This document shows positions 1 through 7,947 of a DNA stretch of 13,072 nucleotides, in pieces. The position numbers and the translations under genes were made by a program. The notes under the pieces were generated by a model. It was given only the letters and a program-made list of their open reading frames with translations. It was not told the origin of the DNA and searched no databases. Position 1 is the first letter of the stretch. Each line of letters opens with the position of its first letter. Source of the DNA: Actinomycetota bacterium (GTDB taxonomy: Bacteria > Actinomycetota > Acidimicrobiia > Acidimicrobiales > JAHWKP01); assembly GCA_019347775.1 (NCBI GenBank), contig JAHWKP010000030.1, positions 1-13,072 of the forward strand. Direction: 5' to 3'.

Positions 1-446
1 TTTGCCGGATCATCGCCGATGCCGTCACGGAAGGCCGCTTCATCGCCGAGCGCCGCGGCGGATCGTCGGTCCCGGTGCCCACGGAGGCACCTCCCCGCCC
101 GCCGGCTCGCCTCGTCACCGAGGACACCGCTGCCGGCTCTACGCCGGTGCAGCACGCCGACGACCACGGCATGAACCGTCCGCCGCCCGATCACGGCGAG
201 TCCTCCACGACTGGACCTCCGACCACTGCCGGTGCCGACGGCGCCCTGCCGCCCGGCGAAGAGTCGCTGGAGCCGGATCCCGCCTTGAGCCCCGAAGAAG
301 TCCGCACGGCACAGGAGGAGACCCACGACTCGCGCCACGACCCTTCCCGCAACGACCCCTCGACCATGGCCGACGCGCCGGCGACCCAGGATGAGGGCTC
401 GCCCGAGGAGCCGCCGACCCAGGCAGGAGCGCAGACAGATGGCTGA
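1..446 (+). CDS. rpsB: 30S ribosomal protein S2, C-terminal part with long disordered tail (5' truncated by window)
   Basis: Small-subunit ribosomal protein S2, a structural component at the back of the 30S subunit. The first complete codon is at position 3, and the fragment gives 147 residues. The opening residues, CRIIADAVTEGRFIAERRGG, match the conserved end of S2 (I-A-D-A-v-x-E-G-R). About 120 residues follow that the core S2 family lacks. They are rich in Pro, Glu, Asp, Thr, Ser and Ala, contain no Lys, and show no hydrophobic segment, so the tail is probably disordered and acidic. The identification rests on the short conserved stretch plus tsf immediately downstream, the classical rpsB-tsf order. 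The stop codon (444-446) lies inside tsf, an 8-bp overlap that suggests coupled translation. Confidence 0.88.
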   Translation, partial: CRIIADAVTEGRFIAERRGGSSVPVPTEAPPRPPARLVTEDTAAGSTPVQHADDHGMNRPPPDHGESSTTGPPTTAGADGALPPGEESLEPDPALSPEEVRTAQEETHDSRHDPSRNDPSTMADAPATQDEGSPEEPPTQAGAQTDG

Positions 447-1233
447 TTTCACCGCCAAGGACGTGCAGCGCCTCCGGCAGTCGACGGGCGCCGGCATGAT
501 GGATGCGAAGAACGCGCTGGCAGAGGCCAGCGGAGACTTCGAGCGGGCTGTCACCGTGCTGCGGGAGAAGGGCCTGGCTTCGTCGGCCAAGCGTTCCGAT
601 CGGGAAGCCGGCGACGGTGCCATCGCCACCGCGGTTACGCCTGAGGGCGCGGCCATTGTGGAACTGCGCTGCGAGACCGACTTCGTCGCCAAAAGCGAGG
701 ACTTCGTCAATCTGGTGAATCGCCTGGCCGAGACGCTGGCGTCCGAGGGCGAGGCCGGTCTGGCCAAGCTCGAGTCCTCGGTCGAGGATCTGAAGATGAC
801 TCTCAAGGAGAACATCTCTGTGGGTCGCACGGTCCGGTTCGAGCCCTCCGAAGGCGCCGTGGTCGACGCATACCTTCACCGCCAGAGTGGTCGTGGCAAG
901 AATGCCGTGCTCGTCGAACTCGACGGCGGTTCCACCGAGCTTGCCCACGATGTGGCACTGCACATCGCATCGAGCCGACCCCGCTTCATCTCCCGGGATG
1001 ACGTGCCCGCCGAGGAGGTGGAATCCGAGCGCAAGACGCTGGAGACCATCACCCGCAACGAGGGCAAGCCTGAAGCCGCCCTCGAGAAGATCGTCGAAGG
1101 CCGCCTTCGGGGATTCTTCAAGGACCTGTGTCTGCTCGAGCAGAGCTTTGTAAAGGACGAGAAACGGACCGTCTCCCAGATTCTCGGAGATGTCACCGTC
1201 ACCCGATTCGCCCAGGTGGAGATCGGCAGGTAG
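439..1233 (+). CDS. tsf: Translation elongation factor Ts
   Basis: EF-Ts, the cytoplasmic guanine-nucleotide exchange factor that regenerates EF-Tu-GTP. It has 264 residues, normal for bacterial EF-Ts. The N-terminal UBA-like region carries the signature TGAGMMDAK (residues 16-24). The second signature, ELRCETDFVAKSEDF, begins at residue 75 and includes the Asp-Phe pair that inserts into EF-Tu. The C-terminus VSQILGDVTVTRFAQVEIGR matches the typical EF-Ts ending. The ATG at 439 is chosen because an AGGAG (425-429) sits 9 nt upstream and conserved sequence begins directly after it. An in-frame upstream ATG at 391 would only add residues that lie out of frame within the rpsB tail. The gene overlaps rpsB by 8 bp and is directly followed by pyrH. 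Confidence 0.97.
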   Translation: MADFTAKDVQRLRQSTGAGMMDAKNALAEASGDFERAVTVLREKGLASSAKRSDREAGDGAIATAVTPEGAAIVELRCETDFVAKSEDFVNLVNRLAETLASEGEAGLAKLESSVEDLKMTLKENISVGRTVRFEPSEGAVVDAYLHRQSGRGKNAVLVELDGGSTELAHDVALHIASSRPRFISRDDVPAEEVESERKTLETITRNEGKPEAALEKIVEGRLRGFFKDLCLLEQSFVKDEKRTVSQILGDVTVTRFAQVEIGR

Positions 1234-1959
1234 TTGAGCCCTCGCTCCCGGTGGCGCCGGGTCGTTCTGAAGATCTCGGGGGAGTCGCTCGCTAGCGGCG
1301 ACTCCGAGACCTCGATCGACCGCGCCGTCGTCGAGCGGATGGCTGCCGAGCTCGCCAAGGCTCGTGAGGAACTCGACGTCCAGGTCGCGATAGTCGTCGG
1401 CGGCGGCAACATCTGGCGCGGGGCAGACGACGGCATCGGCATGGATCGAGCGACGGCGGACCACATGGGAATGTTGGCCACGGCGGTGAATGCCCTTGCC
1501 ATCCAGGACTCGCTGGAGCGGGCAGGACAGCCGACCCGGGTTCAGACCGGGATCGAGATGAAGGCCATGGCCGAGCCCTACATCCGCCGCCGGGCCATCC
1601 GGCATCTCGAAAAAGGCCGGATAGTGGTCTTCGCCTGCGGCACCGGCAATCCCTATTTCACGACCGACACCGCCGCGGCGCTGCGGGGCGCCGAGATCGA
1701 AGCCGATGTTGTCCTGAAGGGAACGCACTCGGGCGTAGATGGCGTCTATACCGCCGATCCCCGCCTCGACCCAGCCGCGACGCGGATGGACTCGCTGAGC
1801 TTCAATGACGTGATCTCGAAGGACCTGAAGGTGATGGATCTCACGGCCGTCACGTTCTGCAAGGACAATGACCTACCGGTGCTGGTATTCGACATCACGA
1901 CGGAAGGCAACATCAGAACCGCGCTCTCGGGCGAGCCCATAGGTAGCCTGGTCAGTTGA
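1234..1959 (+). CDS. pyrH: Uridylate kinase (UMP kinase)
   Basis: PyrH phosphorylates UMP to UDP with ATP, the committed step from de novo UMP to the other pyrimidine nucleotides. It is a cytosolic hexamer of the amino-acid-kinase fold. There are 241 residues, the usual length. Visible motifs are KISGES near the N-terminus, VVGGGNIWRG (GGG at residues 56-58), MDRATADHMGMLATAVNALA for UMP binding, ACGTGNPYFTTDTAAALR, and KGTHSGVDGVYTADPR. The start is read as TTG, which abuts the tsf stop exactly (TAG|TTG). An AGGTGGAG lies about 12 nt upstream inside tsf. No in-frame ATG or GTG occurs before the conserved VVLKISGES, so TTG is needed for a full-length product. Tight coupling to tsf is likely. 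Confidence 0.96.
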   Translation: MSPRSRWRRVVLKISGESLASGDSETSIDRAVVERMAAELAKAREELDVQVAIVVGGGNIWRGADDGIGMDRATADHMGMLATAVNALAIQDSLERAGQPTRVQTGIEMKAMAEPYIRRRAIRHLEKGRIVVFACGTGNPYFTTDTAAALRGAEIEADVVLKGTHSGVDGVYTADPRLDPAATRMDSLSFNDVISKDLKVMDLTAVTFCKDNDLPVLVFDITTEGNIRTALSGEPIGSLVS

Positions 1960-1972
1960 GGGGAGGGCCGCT

Positions 1973-2542
1973 ATGGACGACACCCTGATCGAGACAGTCA
2001 TATCTGAAACACGCAGCAAGATGAGCAAGGGCGTCGAGCACGCTCAGGCCGAGTTCTCGTCCGTGCGTACCGGCCGGGCTTCGCCCGCCCTACTGGAGAA
2101 CCTCAAGATCGATTACTACGGCTCGGAAGTCCCACTCAAGCAGCTGGCCAGCTTCAGCGTGCCCGAAGCTCGGCTTCTGGTGATATCGCCGTTCGACAAG
2201 AGCTCCCTGAGGTCGATCGAGAAGGCGATCATGAACTCCGATCTGGGGATGAACCCGTCTAATGACGGCTCGATCATCCGGTTGAACTTCCCGCCACTCA
2301 CTGCCGAGCGTCGGCAGGAGATGGTGAAGATGGTTCGGCACAAGGCTGAAGAGGCGCGCATCGCCATCCGCAACATCCGCCGAGCTTCTCGCCAAGAGCT
2401 CGAAGCCTTCGAAAAGGAGGGCGAGATGTCCAGTGATGAGCTGGAGCGGGCGGAGAAGGAGCTGGATCGCATAACCCATGACTACGTGGCTGAGGTCGAT
2501 CGCCATCTCCAGCAAAAAGAGCAGGAACTGGTAGAGGTCTAG
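1973..2542 (+). CDS. frr: Ribosome recycling factor
   Basis: RRF acts with EF-G to split the post-termination ribosome complex. The protein has 189 residues against about 185 in the family. It shows VRTGRASPALLENLKIDYYG near residues 27-46, the PLKQLASFSVPEARLLVISPFD segment of domain II, and the C-terminal helical segment with conserved RR-x-EMVKMV and EEARIAIRNIRR, typical of the three-helix bundle. A strong ribosome-binding site, GAGGGGAGGG (1958-1967), lies just before the ATG, making this one of the clearest independent starts in the operon. It follows pyrH by 13 bp and precedes cdsA by 2 bp. Confidence 0.97.
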   Translation: MDDTLIETVISETRSKMSKGVEHAQAEFSSVRTGRASPALLENLKIDYYGSEVPLKQLASFSVPEARLLVISPFDKSSLRSIEKAIMNSDLGMNPSNDGSIIRLNFPPLTAERRQEMVKMVRHKAEEARIAIRNIRRASRQELEAFEKEGEMSSDELERAEKELDRITHDYVAEVDRHLQQKEQELVEV

Positions 2543-2544
2543 CG

Positions 2545-4170
2545 ATGGCCGACGACGACATCGACGACATCGACGAGACCGGCGACGAGCCGGTGAGCGA
2601 GGGCCCCGCCAGGCCCCGCGGAGAGGGCGTCCGCATAATCGGCGCCGAAGAGGCAGCCGCGGCGCTCGAGAGTGGCAGCGCCAGCCGGCGTCAACCTGAG
2701 GACGCTCCCCGTTACGGGGATCGTCCGGCACCTCCCGACACGTCTCGGGTCCAAGGCTTGTCGAACGATGTAACCGACGAGCTGACGGCGCGGACTCGGC
2801 CGTCGCCGTGGGGGCCGCGAGAACAAGAGCGTACGGAGGCGCGCGAGCCGGGCGTCTCCTCCACTCAGCCGCTTCCGTTGCGGTCTGAGCGCCCGAGGAT
2901 CGACAGCCCCCGCGCGGACGAGAGACGTCCCGAGCGCGAGCGACCCGAGACCGGCGGCCGCGGTGGCCAGGAGCCGGGACCGTCGGGCCCCCCGAGCGGC
3001 GGCACCCCCGCGCTTCCGCATTGGACCGAGCCCCCGACCGGGGAGGTCCCGCGGATCCTGCCCGGCGCCGGTGAGGAAGCCGATGAAGCGGCGGCCGGCG
3101 GCGGCTCCGAGCGCACCAGCCCCCGCTGGCGTGACCAGGACTCCGATTGGGCGACCGCTGACTTCGACGACGTATCCAATCTGGCCGACGAGCCCGCTGA
3201 CCTCGACGACCAGGCCGGGATGGACCCGTTCGAATTCGCGCCCGATGAGCCCGTACCGACGCCGGGACCCGTGCCGGTGCGAACCCGCATGCGCCCCCCG
3301 CCCTCCGGCGGACCCGAGGGCTACCACCCTCAAGGAACCGATGCCGAGGGTGTTGTCGCCGGGGACCGCCCGGTCGGCACCGCTATCGCCACCGGGGTGG
3401 TGGTGGCGGCCGTTGCACTGCTGCTGTTCCGTGCCGGCCCTGGACCGACGCTCGCTCTCGCTGTCGCCATAGTCGGCTTCGCGGCGGTGGAACTCTTCGC
3501 CGTGCTGCGCAAGGCCGGTTACCGGCCGGCGACCCTTCTTGGCATCACCGCCACCGTTTCGGTGATGCTGGCCGCCTACGCCAAGGGCGAAACCGCCATT
3601 CCGTTGGTACTCGCCCTCACGATGATCTGCTCGCTGCTGTGGTTCATGTTCGGAGTGGTCCGGGCGAGGCCGACGATCAACGTCGGTATGACGCTGCTGG
3701 GGGTGATCTGGGTCGGATTCCTCGGATCGTTCGCGGCGTTGTTGCTGCGAGCCCCGAACCGTGAAGGAATTGCGTTTCTGATGGGCGCGGTGCTGGCGAC
3801 CGTCGCCTACGACGTCGGCGGTCTCTTCATCGGCAGTCGTAGCGGACGCACGCCACTCGCACCCGGAATCAGTCCCAACAAGACGTGGGAGGGCGTGATG
3901 GGCGGCGCCGGAGCGGCGCTCGCGGTCTCGGTGCTCATCACGGCCAGGGTCCACCCGTGGGACCTCGGCAGCGCTATCGCGCTCGGCATCGTGGTCGCCT
4001 TCATGGCACCCCTTGGCGACCTGTCCCAGTCGCTCATCAAGCGGGACCTGGGATTGAAGGACATGGGTACGATCCTGCCGGGACATGGCGGCGTGATGGA
4101 CCGGTTCGACGCGTTGCTGTTCGTTCTGCCCGCGACTTACTACCTGGTCCGCCTGCTCCAGCTCGCCTAG
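2545..4170 (+). CDS. cdsA: Phosphatidate cytidylyltransferase with 275-residue disordered N-terminal extension
   Basis: CdsA makes CDP-diacylglycerol from phosphatidic acid and CTP at the inner membrane, the branch point for phospholipid synthesis. The protein has 541 residues. Residues 1 to about 275 are charged, Pro/Arg/Glu/Gly-rich and without hydrophobic runs. Residues 277-541 are a polytopic membrane domain of about eight helices, the normal size of the whole enzyme. The CDS-family signature is complete: SLIKRDLGLKD then GTILPGHGGVMDRFD (residues 496-522), containing the essential K-R, K-D, H-G-G and D-R-x-D residues. The tail includes GVRIIGAEEAAAALE and RYGDRPAPP, which look like short linear motifs. 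The ATG at 2545 has AGAGGT 6 nt upstream and lies 2 bp after frr. The tail is in frame with that start and uses similar codons, so it is not a start-site artefact. Confidence 0.93.
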   Translation: MADDDIDDIDETGDEPVSEGPARPRGEGVRIIGAEEAAAALESGSASRRQPEDAPRYGDRPAPPDTSRVQGLSNDVTDELTARTRPSPWGPREQERTEAREPGVSSTQPLPLRSERPRIDSPRADERRPERERPETGGRGGQEPGPSGPPSGGTPALPHWTEPPTGEVPRILPGAGEEADEAAAGGGSERTSPRWRDQDSDWATADFDDVSNLADEPADLDDQAGMDPFEFAPDEPVPTPGPVPVRTRMRPPPSGGPEGYHPQGTDAEGVVAGDRPVGTAIATGVVVAAVALLLFRAGPGPTLALAVAIVGFAAVELFAVLRKAGYRPATLLGITATVSVMLAAYAKGETAIPLVLALTMICSLLWFMFGVVRARPTINVGMTLLGVIWVGFLGSFAALLLRAPNREGIAFLMGAVLATVAYDVGGLFIGSRSGRTPLAPGISPNKTWEGVMGGAGAALAVSVLITARVHPWDLGSAIALGIVVAFMAPLGDLSQSLIKRDLGLKDMGTILPGHGGVMDRFDALLFVLPATYYLVRLLQLA

Positions 4171-5351
4171 TGGCGGCGAAGGACTCCGGGCCCCAGCCGG
4201 AGGTGCGGCGGGTTTCGATCGCCGGCTCGACCGGCTCCATCGGCAGGCAGGCGTTGGAGGTGATCGCCGCGGCGGGCGGTCGTTTCGAGGTCGCGGCGGT
4301 CTGCGCTTCGCGATCGTCGGACCTGCTCTCCGAGCAGGCGAAGGCTTTTCGTCCCGCGGTCGTCGGCGTAGCCGATGCCGAGGCGGCGGCCGGGCTGGAC
4401 CTGCCGGCGGGCACGCAGGTGGCCGTGGGTGACGAGGTGCCCGATGCGATAGCGGCCGAGTGTGACGTCGTGCTGAATGCGGTGGTCGGATTCGCAGGGT
4501 TGCCGTTCACCTTGGCGGCCTTGGCACACAATCGGCGTCTGGCTCTGGCGAACAAGGAATCGCTCGTCGCCGCCGGTCCGTTGGTCCGGCGGGCCCGGTC
4601 GGGCAGCACGGGGGAGATTCTTCCGGTCGACTCCGAGCACGCCGCCCTACACCAGTGCCTGGCCGGCATCCCGCCAGGCGCGGTGGCCCGGCTCGTGCTG
4701 ACGGCGAGTGGCGGTCCGTTTCGTGGCTGCGCGCGGGACCAATTGCGGTCGGTAACACCCCGGGATGCGCTTGCCCATCCCACCTGGAACATGGGCGACA
4801 AGGTCACCATCGATTCGTCGACGCTCATGAACAAGGGACTCGAGGTGATCGAGGCCCATGAGTTGTTCGACGTGGCCTTCGACGCCATCGACGTCGTTCT
4901 GCACCCGCAGTCGATCGTGCACTCGATGGTGGAGACGACTGACGGCTCGACGGTCGCCCAGCTGTCTCTGCCCGACATGAGACTGCCCATCGGTTACGCC
5001 CTCGGCTACCCCGAGCGCTTGAACGTTGCCTACGGGCGAATCGACTGGGCGGAACTCGGGAGCCTCGAGTTCGGTGTGCCCGACCGGTCCGTGTTCGTAT
5101 GCCTGGAATTGGCTTACGCGGCAGGACGGGCCGGCGGTAGCTGTCCGGCCTGGCTCAACGCCGCCAACGAGGTGGCGGTGGAGGCCTTTCTCGCGGAACG
5201 CATCCCGTGGTTGGGCATAGCCGACGTAGTCGGAACGGTGGTCGAGGGCTGGGATGGAGGCGGTCTGGCGAGCGCTGAAGAGGTTCATCAGGCCGACGCT
5301 GAGGCTCGGCGCTTGGCTCATGCGTCCATTGAGCGCCTGACCGCGGCTTGA
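4170..5351 (+). CDS. dxr: 1-deoxy-D-xylulose 5-phosphate reductoisomerase
   Basis: Dxr converts DXP to 2-C-methyl-D-erythritol 4-phosphate with NADPH and a divalent metal, the second step of the MEP isoprenoid pathway. It is the target of fosmidomycin. The product has 393 residues, normal for the family. Motifs in order are SIAGSTGSIGRQALEVI (NADPH-binding Rossmann loop), LANKESLVAAG, PVDSEHAALHQCL with metal ligands D154 and E156, LTASGGPF, HPTWNMGDKVTIDSSTLMNK with E225 shortly after, and LHPQSIVHSMVE. The start is taken as GTG at 4170, which overlaps the cdsA stop by one base (TAGTG). An in-frame GTG at 4203 is a less likely alternative. No good Shine-Dalgarno is visible, so translation probably depends on coupling to cdsA. 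Confidence 0.95.
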   Translation: MAAKDSGPQPEVRRVSIAGSTGSIGRQALEVIAAAGGRFEVAAVCASRSSDLLSEQAKAFRPAVVGVADAEAAAGLDLPAGTQVAVGDEVPDAIAAECDVVLNAVVGFAGLPFTLAALAHNRRLALANKESLVAAGPLVRRARSGSTGEILPVDSEHAALHQCLAGIPPGAVARLVLTASGGPFRGCARDQLRSVTPRDALAHPTWNMGDKVTIDSSTLMNKGLEVIEAHELFDVAFDAIDVVLHPQSIVHSMVETTDGSTVAQLSLPDMRLPIGYALGYPERLNVAYGRIDWAELGSLEFGVPDRSVFVCLELAYAAGRAGGSCPAWLNAANEVAVEAFLAERIPWLGIADVVGTVVEGWDGGGLASAEEVHQADAEARRLAHASIERLTAA

Positions 5352-5383
5352 CGGCCTCGGATTTGGGCGACGATGGAGGCCAC

Positions 5384-6739
5384 ATGAGCACGCGCGAACG
5401 AAAGCGGCGGTATGCCAGCCAGGCCGGCGATGGCAAGACCCAAGGCGATTTGGCCCTGAAGGACCCGATGTCGTCGAACGGGGCCCCGATCGATCCGGAC
5501 AAGGCGGCGCGGCAAGTCGGGCTTCTGCGGCTGCTCGTCGGGCTAGTCCTGGGGCTCGGCGTCGCGGCCGCTCTGGGCGCGCTCGGAGGCGTGCTGGTCA
5601 TCTTGGCCGTGCTGATGATGATCGTGCTCCACGAGTTTGGGCATTTCGCCACGGCCAAGTTGACCGGCATGAAGGTCACGGAGTTCTTCGTCGGCTTCGG
5701 CCCGCGGTTGTGGTCGGTCCGTATGGGTGAGACGGAGTACGGCGTGAAGGTGCTGCCCCTCGGGGGCTACTGCAAGATCCCGGGGATGACCAATCTTGAG
5801 GAGATTGATCCCGCGGACGAGGCCCGCACCTATCGCCAGCAGCGGTTCTGGAAGCGTTTCTTGGTCGCCGTAGCCGGTTCAGCGACCCACTTCATTCTCG
5901 CCTTCCTCTTGCTCTACGGCGGCCTCCTCTCGGGCGCCATTTTCCCGATCAACGCCGAGCCGCTGGCCACTGTTGCAGAGCTCACAGATCTGCCCATCGA
6001 TGGCCCCTCTCCGGCCGAGCGAGCTGGCTTCCAGGTCGGCGACCGCATCGTCGCCGTGGACGGCGACCTTGTTGCTGGCTGGGAGGAGGTCCGCAGCTAC
6101 ACGCTGGCCCACCCGGGCGAGGAGATCGAGTTCCTAGTCGAGCGTGACGGAACCCGCGCGACGTTGACGGCCACCCCCATAGACGGGCGGCGGGTCGTGG
6201 TCGACGGCGAGCCGGTGGCACCGCCGGACGGACCGGCTGTGGGTCTCGTTGGCATAGCGCCGGCATGGGAGACCTACGGAGTGGTCGCCGCGGCTCCTGC
6301 CGCCGCCGCGGAAGTCGGAGTGGTGACGGGAGAGACACTGAAGGCGCTGAAGCAGCTCGTCATGCCCTCGGGGGTGTCCCGATACATCGACCAGCTGCAG
6401 GGCGACGAGACCGAGTTGGGCGACCCGCGGTTCTTGTCGCCGGTCGGACTGGCCCGTGTTGCCGGTACAGCCGCGGAGAGCGGCATTGGCACGGTGCTGT
6501 TCCTGCTGATCGCAATCAACATCTTCGTCGGCATCTTCAACATGCTTCCGTTGTTGCCGCTCGACGGAGGGCACGTGCTGATCGCGGTGTACGAGGGCAT
6601 CCGGTCGCGGCCGGGCCGCCGCTATCACGCCGATGTGTCGAAACTCCAGCCCGTGCTGATCTTCACCTTCTTGCTTTTGGCCGCCCTGTTCATCACGGCG
6701 CTGTACCTAGACATCGTCAGACCACTTCAGTTCCAGTGA
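5384..6739 (+). CDS. rseP: Site-2 intramembrane metalloprotease of the RseP/RIP family
   Basis: Zinc site-2 protease that cleaves membrane substrates such as anti-sigma factors or signal-peptide remnants within the bilayer. The product has 451 residues. A basic cytoplasmic N-terminus of about 45 residues precedes a hydrophobic stretch leading into the HEFGH metal site (residues 83-87, HExxH). One PDZ-type domain with SPAERAGFQVGDRIVAVDG lies near residues 205-280. The second motif, NMLPLLPLDGGH (386-397, Asp394 the third metal ligand), and a final transmembrane helix follow. The ATG at 5384 is chosen for GGAGG (5375-5379), though the 4-nt spacing is short. Alternatives are TTG 5348, overlapping the dxr stop as TTGA, and ATG 5468 with AAGGA. 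The substrate cannot be read from this window; rseP is commonly found between dxr and ispG in actinobacteria. Confidence 0.92.
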   Translation: MSTRERKRRYASQAGDGKTQGDLALKDPMSSNGAPIDPDKAARQVGLLRLLVGLVLGLGVAAALGALGGVLVILAVLMMIVLHEFGHFATAKLTGMKVTEFFVGFGPRLWSVRMGETEYGVKVLPLGGYCKIPGMTNLEEIDPADEARTYRQQRFWKRFLVAVAGSATHFILAFLLLYGGLLSGAIFPINAEPLATVAELTDLPIDGPSPAERAGFQVGDRIVAVDGDLVAGWEEVRSYTLAHPGEEIEFLVERDGTRATLTATPIDGRRVVVDGEPVAPPDGPAVGLVGIAPAWETYGVVAAAPAAAAEVGVVTGETLKALKQLVMPSGVSRYIDQLQGDETELGDPRFLSPVGLARVAGTAAESGIGTVLFLLIAINIFVGIFNMLPLLPLDGGHVLIAVYEGIRSRPGRRYHADVSKLQPVLIFTFLLLAALFITALYLDIVRPLQFQ

Positions 6740-7947
6740 TAGAGAGGCGCCCCACCCGGCAGGTCATGGTGGGCAAGGTTCCCGTGGGTGGAGGCGCGCC
6801 GATCTCGGTCCAGTCGATGACCGTCACCAAGACGGCCGATGTCGACGGCACGCTGGCTCAGATCTATGCGCTGGCCGGAGCGGGGGCCGACATCGTGCGC
6901 TGCACGTGCAACGAGGAGGCTGCGGCCGAGGGCCTGGCTCGCATCGTGCCTCGGTCGCCCGTGCCCATCGTGGCCGACATCCACCACCAGTACCGCATGG
7001 CGCTGGCCGCGCTCGACGCGGGAGTGCACTGCCTGCGACTGAACCCGGGGAATATCCGCAAGCCCGAACACATCAAGGCGGTCGCCAGCGAGTGCAAGGA
7101 CCGGGGTGTACCAATCCGTATTGGAGTTAACGGAGGCTCCTTGGATCCGAAGCTGTACGAGAAGTACGGCGGTCAGACGCCCGAGGCGCTGGTCGAGTCG
7201 GCCCAGACCGAGCTGGCGTACTTCGCCGCAGTGGGATTCGACGACGTGAAGATCTCGGTGAAGGCGTCCAACGTGCCGCTGATGATCGAGTCGTACCGGC
7301 TGCTGGCTGACACCGTCGACTATCCGCTCCACCTCGGCGTCACCGAAGCGGGCCCACCGCCGGCAGGGCTGGTCAAGTCGACGGCCGGGATCGGGACGCT
7401 GCTGGCCGAGGGCATCGGCGACACCATCCGTTATTCGCTCACGGCCGACCCGGTGGAGGAGGTGGTGGCGGGCCGCCAGCTGCTGGAAGCCATGGGCCTG
7501 CGGGAGCGGACCGGAATGGATCTGATCGCCTGCCCGTCGTGTGGGCGGGCCGAGATCGATGTCATCGGTGTGGCCAAAGAAGCCCAGGAGGCTTTCGCCA
7601 AGGAGGAGCTGCCCATCCAGGTCGCCGTCATGGGTTGCGTTGTCAATGGTCCGGGCGAAGCCCGGGAGGCCGACATCGGTATCGCTGCTGGGCGCAAGCG
7701 GGGCCACCTGTTCGTGAAGGGCCAGGTCGTGCGGGTCGTGCCCGAAGAGGACATGGTGGAGGCACTGCTGGCCGAAGCCCGCGCGCTGGTCGAAGAAGGC
7801 GTTGAAGCCCGCCTGGCCGCGGCCGACTCCGGCGCGGCAGCCGAGGCCGAGCTCGACCGCCAGGCGCTGCTGGAGTCCCAAGGCGACGACGCCAACAACT
7901 CGGAAGAACGGATTCAGCTGATCCAGAAGCGGGTCACCCAGACCTGA
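6736..7947 (+). CDS. ispG: 4-hydroxy-3-methylbut-2-en-1-yl diphosphate synthase (GcpE)
   Basis: IspG reduces the cyclic diphosphate MEcPP to HMBPP, the penultimate MEP-pathway step, using a [4Fe-4S] cluster. The product has 403 residues. The TIM-barrel part begins with RRPTRQVMVGKVPVGGGAP and SVQSMTVTKTADVDGTLAQI. Cluster cysteines are C266 and C269 in CPSCGR and C301 in MGCVVNGPGEA, where E308 is the expected fourth ligand. The last 40 or so residues form an Ala/Glu/Gln-rich, probably helical or disordered extension beyond the catalytic core. The GTG start at 6736 overlaps the rseP stop by four bases (GTGA) and gives the expected N-terminus. Together with dxr it places two MEP enzymes in one transcription unit. 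Confidence 0.96.
   Translation: MIERRPTRQVMVGKVPVGGGAPISVQSMTVTKTADVDGTLAQIYALAGAGADIVRCTCNEEAAAEGLARIVPRSPVPIVADIHHQYRMALAALDAGVHCLRLNPGNIRKPEHIKAVASECKDRGVPIRIGVNGGSLDPKLYEKYGGQTPEALVESAQTELAYFAAVGFDDVKISVKASNVPLMIESYRLLADTVDYPLHLGVTEAGPPPAGLVKSTAGIGTLLAEGIGDTIRYSLTADPVEEVVAGRQLLEAMGLRERTGMDLIACPSCGRAEIDVIGVAKEAQEAFAKEELPIQVAVMGCVVNGPGEAREADIGIAAGRKRGHLFVKGQVVRVVPEEDMVEALLAEARALVEEGVEARLAAADSGAAAEAELDRQALLESQGDDANNSEERIQLIQKRVTQT

Noticed and set aside
139..1728. Long minus-strand open frame (529 codons) opposite rpsB, tsf and pyrH
   Set aside because: It is antisense to three firmly identified genes and shows no recognisable domain; high-GC coding DNA commonly leaves the opposite frame open.
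2539..4086. Minus-strand open frame (515 codons) opposite cdsA
   Set aside because: Its composition is low-complexity Arg/His/Gly and it mirrors the GC-rich codons of cdsA; no family is recognised.
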